From positions 1-27,622 of the forward strand of contig CAZWLA010000018.1 of assembly GCA_964633845.1 (NCBI GenBank): a stretch of 27,622 bases of DNA, given 5' to 3'. Source of the DNA: JADHTT01 sp964633845 (GTDB taxonomy: Bacteria; Campylobacterota; Campylobacteria; Campylobacterales; Arcobacteraceae). The position numbers and the translations under genes are program-made. Positions 23,582 through 27,622 of the stretch are shown here, piece after piece (the stretch's first letter is position 1; every line of letters begins with the position of its first letter). Under the pieces are notes generated by a model. That model was given only the letters and a program-made list of their open reading frames with translations, had not been told where the DNA came from and did not search any database.

Positions 23582-24131
23582 CTTTACACTCCTCGTTAAT
23601 GTCTCTTTTGATCCAATCAATTACACATGATAATTCACCATATCCAGAGTCAGCATTTATATGACCAGCATTCTCTAATATTTTTAGACCAATATTTAAT
23701 TCACTTTGTAAATCCATAGCTTCGTCTGCGGTCATATATGGATCATTATCACTACTTACCATAATAATCTCTTTTGCTTTTAAATCATCTACTATAGGAT
23801 ATGGAAAAAATGTTTTTAATTCTTCAATATTACAGCTTTGTGATACAGGAGCAACTAGCATTAATTTTTCAATTTGTTCTATGGTAAATTTATTCACAAA
23901 GTGAAACCATAATATATTTGCTAATGAATGACATACTACAATATCAGGTTTAAAGTGATTAAACTCTTTTTCTAAAAAATTAAGCCATTCATCAAAATTA
24001 GGAAAGTCTTTATTTGGTAATTGCGGAAATGATACTGTATAGTTTTCTTTGATTAGTTCACTTGCACTCCAAGCTTGCCAATGTGGAAAATCACTTCCAC
24101 CCCAACCATGTAATATTAATACTTTTTTCAT
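23571..24131 (-). CDS. RBBP9/YdeN-family alpha/beta serine hydrolase
   Basis: A 186-aa alpha/beta hydrolase. The oxyanion segment is LILHGWGGSDFPHWQ, the nucleophile Ser is in VVCHSLANILW, the acid is in VSSDNDPYM, and the catalytic His is in NAGHINADSGYG. The WQ after the HGW motif and AGHINADSGYG are diagnostic of the RBBP9/YdeN group. The natural substrate is unknown. It overlaps the upstream 87-aa gene by 4 nt (ATGA) and tsaD by 11 nt. Confidence 0.9.
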   Translation of the reverse strand: MKKVLILHGWGGSDFPHWQAWSASELIKENYTVSFPQLPNKDFPNFDEWLNFLEKEFNHFKPDIVVCHSLANILWFHFVNKFTIEQIEKLMLVAPVSQSCNIEELKTFFPYPIVDDLKAKEIIMVSSDNDPYMTADEAMDLQSELNIGLKILENAGHINADSGYGELSCVIDWIKRDINEECKGDS

Positions 24132-24391
24132 GATATTTTGTACTTTTTTCTTTCTAATCTATCTTGAATCTTATCATCTAGCATTTGAATATTCAACATC
24201 TCATCTTCTAGAAATACTAAGCCTACAAGTTCTTTACATTTTTCTTTTTCATTGTTGCTATTATGTTTTTTCCAATTTTCTAACTTATCTTTATAAATAT
24301 CAGATATCTTGTCTTCATGATATTTTCTCTCTAAAATAAGTGCAATTGTTATCATTAGTAACATTAAAAATGGTATTAGCATATCAGGCAC
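24128..24391 (-). CDS. 87-aa membrane-anchored helical protein, unknown function
   Basis: One N-terminal membrane helix (MLIPFLMLLMITIALILE, residues 4-21) followed by a highly charged cytosolic helix region (YHEDKISDIYKDKLENWKK, then KIQDRLERKKYKIS). The start is a GTG at 24391 with GAGGAG 5 nt upstream. It begins inside the dxr 3' end (8-nt overlap) and its stop overlaps the ATG of the hydrolase. I do not recognise a family; the packing and ribosome binding site make it a credible gene. Confidence 0.75.
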   Translation of the reverse strand: MPDMLIPFLMLLMITIALILERKYHEDKISDIYKDKLENWKKHNSNNEKEKCKELVGLVFLEDEMLNIQMLDDKIQDRLERKKYKIS

Positions 24392-25451
24392 AGTATCTCC
24401 TCACTTCTTTGTCAATTTCAAATATATCATCTATTGTTTTTGGATTTATATTAGTAAACTTTTCTACTGCATCAATAGTTATTTTTGCAATATCCGTAAA
24501 TTTGATTTTATTATTTAAAAATTTCTCCACAGCCACTTCATTTGCTGCATTTAAGACTACACCAAGCTCTGGTTTTTTTAGCATTTTATCTTTAATACTC
24601 CAAATAGGATATCTAATGTGGTCTATATCTCTAAACTCTAGATTTTTTAATTGAACTAAATTAGAATGATTAATGATTTGTTCATCAACATTACCCATAA
24701 TAGCATATGCTATTGGTAGTTGCATAGAAGCATTTGCTATATGTGCGGTTGAACTTCCATCGACAAAATTTATCATAGCATGTATTATTGATTTAGTTTC
24801 TATAATAGCATCTATTTTGTTAGTATCAAAAAGCCATTTTGCTTCAAGTATTTCAAATAGTTTATTGGTCATTGTGGCACTATCAATTGTGATTTTATTT
24901 CCCATAGACCAGTTTGGATGATCTAATGCTGCTTCTATGCTTACATCTTCAAGTTTATCTAGTGGTAGATCTCTAAAACTACCTCCTGATGCAGTAATTG
25001 TCATACTGTCTATAGTTTTAGTATTATCCAATAGATACCAAAGCCCAAAATGTTCACTATCTATAGGTGTAATATATGATTTATCTACAAAAGCACCAGC
25101 TACAACTAGTGATTCTTTATTCGCAAGTGCCACTTTTTTCTTGCATTCTATAGCTTTTAGTGTTGGTTTTAATCCAAGAAATCCAACTAATGCATTTACA
25201 ACAATATTTGAATTAGAGTTTTCTATTGCATCTAATATTGCATCTTCTCCAGCTGTTACAGATGTATGATTTACTTTAGATATATCATTTTGGTTGGCTA
25301 TAACTACATGTGCTGGATTTATCTGTTCTATTTGTTTATTTAGCAATTTTATATTTGTACCAGCAACCAATACATCAATATTTATATTAAATCTTTGTGC
25401 AATAATTAAAGTATTTACACCTATAGATCCTGTTGACCCAAGAACTATCAA
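24384..25451 (-). CDS. dxr: 1-deoxy-D-xylulose 5-phosphate reductoisomerase
   Basis: The second step of the MEP isoprenoid pathway (DXP to MEP with NADPH). It has 355 aa, shorter than E. coli (398) but usual for this phylum. Motifs: the NADPH loop VLGSTGSIG at the N-terminus, VALANKESLVVAG, the metal site IDSEHFGLWYLL, ITASGGSFRDLPL, WSMGNKITIDSATMTNK and the C-terminal LNAANEVAVEKFL. The start is a TTG at 25451 placed to give the family N-terminus; it overlaps the cdsA stop (TTGA). Confidence 0.96.
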   Translation of the reverse strand: MIVLGSTGSIGVNTLIIAQRFNINIDVLVAGTNIKLLNKQIEQINPAHVVIANQNDISKVNHTSVTAGEDAILDAIENSNSNIVVNALVGFLGLKPTLKAIECKKKVALANKESLVVAGAFVDKSYITPIDSEHFGLWYLLDNTKTIDSMTITASGGSFRDLPLDKLEDVSIEAALDHPNWSMGNKITIDSATMTNKLFEILEAKWLFDTNKIDAIIETKSIIHAMINFVDGSSTAHIANASMQLPIAYAIMGNVDEQIINHSNLVQLKNLEFRDIDHIRYPIWSIKDKMLKKPELGVVLNAANEVAVEKFLNNKIKFTDIAKITIDAVEKFTNINPKTIDDIFEIDKEVRRYCA

Positions 25452-26221
25452 GTAAATAGCCTTAAAAGTACTAGCATAATGATTCCACCAAATAAATATC
25501 CATCTGTTCTATCTAAAATTCCACCATGTCCAGGTAAGATATCTCCACTATCTTTTACATCAGCTTCTCGTTTTAAATAGCTTTCAAATAGATCACCAAA
25601 TACAGATGCTAAAGCAACAATTGCTGAAATAATAATAGCTGCAAATATAGATACTTGGTCTATACTAAAAATTGTACCAAGAATTGTTGCAGTGATGATA
25701 CCACCAGCAACACCTTCTAGAGTTTTATTTGGACTCGTTTCACAAAACTTTGTAGAACCTATGCTTTTACCAGTAAAATATGCGCCAATATCAGCACCAG
25801 CTACTACAACCAATAGCCAAAGTAAAGATCCTATACCAAAAGAGATATATAGTGATAAAAGGAATAAAAATGATGCTATAGGATATAAAAGTGGTAAAAA
25901 TAAATCCTTATCCAGTTCTTTAGTATATGCTAAAATAGATGCAAATATAATTGCTGTAACAAAAATTAGGTCTTCTGGCTTTGGATAAAATGCAGCAGCA
26001 ACCCATATAGCACCTGCATAGATATAAATTTGATTATTATCTTTTTGAAATAAATCCATTGCTTCACTAATAGCAACTATCAATAATCCACCTAATAATA
26101 ACCACATAATAAAGAATGAATCTAAAAGACCAATTATAATTGCAGCAACTAAAAGTGCTACACCTGTTTTAATTCTTGTTGAACTATCACTTATTATATC
26201 AAATATTTTATTGTCTAACAT
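25448..26221 (-). CDS. cdsA: Phosphatidate cytidylyltransferase
   Basis: Makes CDP-diacylglycerol from phosphatidate and CTP, the entry to all phospholipids (inner membrane). It has 257 aa with about seven membrane helices. The family signature is complete near the C-terminus: SYLKREADVKDSGDILPGHG followed by GILDRTDG. GSTKFCETSPNKTLEG is the second conserved site. It is coupled to dxr, the common cdsA-dxr pairing of Campylobacterota, and lies 3 nt after the NFACT gene. Confidence 0.97.
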   Translation of the reverse strand: MLDNKIFDIISDSSTRIKTGVALLVAAIIIGLLDSFFIMWLLLGGLLIVAISEAMDLFQKDNNQIYIYAGAIWVAAAFYPKPEDLIFVTAIIFASILAYTKELDKDLFLPLLYPIASFLFLLSLYISFGIGSLLWLLVVVAGADIGAYFTGKSIGSTKFCETSPNKTLEGVAGGIITATILGTIFSIDQVSIFAAIIISAIVALASVFGDLFESYLKREADVKDSGDILPGHGGILDRTDGYLFGGIIMLVLLRLFT

Positions 26222-26224
26222 AAT

Positions 26225-27493
26225 TTAAACCTTTACACTAATTGTATTATATGGATTATACAAAACATTTGCTTTTGATTGAATTTTTACATTTCTTCTT
26301 TGTGTATAATCAACAAGATAATTACCAATAGAATCAACAGAAAATTGAGCTACTATAGATGCTGCTTTTTGTATAATATGCTCTGGTAAAGTTTTTTTGG
26401 TATTAATTACTATTAAGTGAGAAGATGGACGATCCTTTAGGTGAAACCAGAAGTCACTTGCTCTAGAGTTTTGTAATAGAAAAATATTTTCTCGTTCATC
26501 ACGTCCAAGCATGATTTTATATCCATCTATAAAGAAACTTTGATACGGTTGTGCTTTTTTTGTTTTGATTTGGTTTTTATCTTTTTTAGGAAGATAAAAT
26601 TCTATTTCATCTAAAGATTCACATAAGCTAATAGTTGATATTAATCTATTAAAGAAGTCTAATTTTTGTGTTAAATTGATATATTCTATATGTTGATTCT
26701 TCGCTTTTTGTTTTGCCTTTTTTGATTTTGAAAAAAGATTATTTGATTTTTTGATATTTACTTCTTTTTCATAACCATTAAATTTATATAGATCATTGAG
26801 TAGTTTGCTAGCTTCTTCATTATATTGTATAGATTGTTGTTCTAATTTTTCTACATCATCTAAACTATTTAATATCTTTTCTATTTTTAATATTTGTTTT
26901 TTAAGTTGAGTTATTTTTTGCTTTTTTGTAGATTGAAGTTCTTTTGATTCTTTATCTTTATATATATCAATTAAGTATTGATCGATATCTGTTATATGTT
27001 GTTCTTCATAGTTATAGTTAGGTTTATCTAGTTGTGTAAGTTTAGTACCAACTTTTATAACTCTTGTTGATGTCCATTCATCAATATGTCTTAGTGCCTC
27101 TAAAATAATATTATTCTCATCAGTAATAATTGCATTTGTATGTTTTCCGGTAAATTCAAGTTGTAAATATGTTGATACTTTTTTATATGAAGACTTATTA
27201 GTAGTTTTAATTAAAATAATTTTATCATTATTTAATAGTTCAATAGTATCTATATATGAATTATTAAATTTTTTTTGGAGTTGAATATCAAATGGGGCAT
27301 TAAATTTTTTTTGTGATTTTGTATCGATATCTCTTTTATATATATTACTATTACCTTTTGTCATGTCAAAGTAATATATATTTCTATCATTGAATTCAAT
27401 TTTGAGTGTATTATTCTCTATTCTTTGAATAGAATGTATAGATTTATATTGTTTTAGTTTATTTGTTAAGTTATATAGTACATAATGTTTCAT
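26225..27493 (-). CDS. NFACT-family protein (RqcH-like, 'fibronectin-binding' homologue)
   Basis: A 422-aa protein with an NFACT-N domain (residues 1 to about 170, with LEFTGKHTNAIITD and RVIKVGTKL), a long charged coiled coil (about 185-300) and a C-terminal NFACT-R domain (DGYKIMLGRDERENIFLLQ, then ASDFWFHLKDRPSSHLIV). Full-length RqcH/Rqc2 proteins bind stalled 50S-peptidyl-tRNA complexes and recruit tRNA-Ala for tailing. This protein is shorter than Bacillus RqcH (about 570 aa), and the functional Asp-Arg pair of NFACT-N aligns with D90-K91. It is the first gene of the minus run. I place the start at the ATG at 27493. Confidence 0.88.
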   Translation of the reverse strand: MKHYVLYNLTNKLKQYKSIHSIQRIENNTLKIEFNDRNIYYFDMTKGNSNIYKRDIDTKSQKKFNAPFDIQLQKKFNNSYIDTIELLNNDKIILIKTTNKSSYKKVSTYLQLEFTGKHTNAIITDENNIILEALRHIDEWTSTRVIKVGTKLTQLDKPNYNYEEQHITDIDQYLIDIYKDKESKELQSTKKQKITQLKKQILKIEKILNSLDDVEKLEQQSIQYNEEASKLLNDLYKFNGYEKEVNIKKSNNLFSKSKKAKQKAKNQHIEYINLTQKLDFFNRLISTISLCESLDEIEFYLPKKDKNQIKTKKAQPYQSFFIDGYKIMLGRDERENIFLLQNSRASDFWFHLKDRPSSHLIVINTKKTLPEHIIQKAASIVAQFSVDSIGNYLVDYTQRRNVKIQSKANVLYNPYNTISVKV

Positions 27494-27574
27494 ATGTGAA
27501 TGTTAACATAAGCCCACAAAATAGTAGCTAATAGACAAATCCAAAAATTTCTTTCAATATTTCGTTAAAAACCC

Positions 27575-27603
27575 TTGACATTTAAAATAAAACCCACTAT
27601 AAT
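27575..27603 (+). promoter_or_regulatory. Perfect-consensus sigma70 promoter (TTGACA-17-TATAAT)
   Basis: TTGACA at 27575-27580 and TATAAT at 27598-27603 are separated by exactly 17 bp, with A/T-rich DNA upstream. Promoters in this phylum usually lack a -35 consensus, so a perfect one suggests a very highly expressed operon such as rRNA, tRNA or tuf. Transcription would begin near 27609-27611 and leave the window. The rest of 27494-27622 carries no ORF I can support. Confidence 0.85.
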
Positions 27604-27622
27604 TCCATCCACAAAACAAGCG

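Noticed and set aside
23582..23620. Upstream ATG for tsaD adding 13 residues
   Set aside because: The family N-terminus is ILSIESSCDDSS. The GTG at 23581 has a strong GAGGAG site at proper spacing; the extension would only translate the end of the hydrolase gene out of frame.
24673..25269. Two plus-strand open frames opposite dxr
   Set aside because: They are mirror frames of a well-recognised gene on the minus strand, with Ser/Ile-rich composition and no family motifs.
1..27622. Search by eye for CRISPR arrays, insertion-sequence ends, tRNA genes, phage genes or toxin-antitoxin pairs
   Set aside because: No regularly spaced repeats, transposase motifs, tRNA cloverleaf sequence or phage proteins were seen; intergenic space is minimal and filled by the listed sites.

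Overview
The window is AT-rich, gene-dense chromosomal DNA from a member of the Campylobacterota (formerly Epsilonproteobacteria), probably a free-living relative of Sulfurimonas, Sulfurovum or Arcobacter. The evidence is the protein families and the gene order. tatD-mltD-rlpA-(hisB)-kdsC-lptC-lptA-engB follows the order I recall from Helicobacter (the HP1573 to HP1567 region) with hisB inserted. HslV starts with MFDATT, the short adenylate kinase is of the Campylobacter/Helicobacter type, and HisG is the short form. The species cannot be fixed from the sequence alone. I see no phage, insertion sequence, CRISPR array, tRNA or rRNA gene.

Layout. (1) 37-4268, minus strand: adk (long, zinc-LID form), then folD-lepB-rpiB-a 43-aa membrane protein-an HD-domain hydrolase, closed by a strong stem-loop terminator at 37-70. 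(2) 4386-5705, plus strand: a second, short adenylate kinase and a CinA/MoaB-type domain protein. (3) 5706-7239, minus strand: a small accessory-looking island with a NUDT16-like Nudix hydrolase, a highly divergent Aat-like protein and a 71-aa protein of unknown function. (4) 7285-19633, plus strand: a long run of housekeeping genes. rplI-hslV-hslU-tatD are chained by TAATG overlaps. Next come mltD-rlpA (peptidoglycan), hisB, kdsC-lptC-lptA (LPS core synthesis and LPS transport), engB (ribosome assembly) and a short N-acetylglutamate synthase. After a new promoter come yfgM-like, bamB-like (outer-membrane biogenesis), a hidden 110-aa gene with a CTG start, coaX, hisG and a methyltransferase. 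(5) 19628-27493, minus strand: a compact set of NFACT protein, cdsA, dxr, an 87-aa membrane protein, an RBBP9-like hydrolase, tsaD, a SUI1/YciH factor, a CPA2 antiporter and nnr. (6) 27494-27622: a perfect-consensus sigma70 promoter firing off the right edge, probably into a stable-RNA or other highly expressed operon.

Most of the window is core genome. The points that merit attention are: two different adenylate kinases side by side; the island at 5706-7239 with its eukaryote-like Nudix protein and its Aat-like protein that has lost the canonical catalytic residues and may start on AUA; three genes whose -10 box lies 6-7 nt before the ATG with no ribosome binding site (predicted leaderless mRNAs); and genes that standard ORF calling is likely to miss (1291-1422, 17348-17680). 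Start codons other than ATG are frequent: TTG for mltD, rlpA, the methyltransferase and dxr; GTG for tsaD and the 87-aa gene; CTG for the hidden gene.
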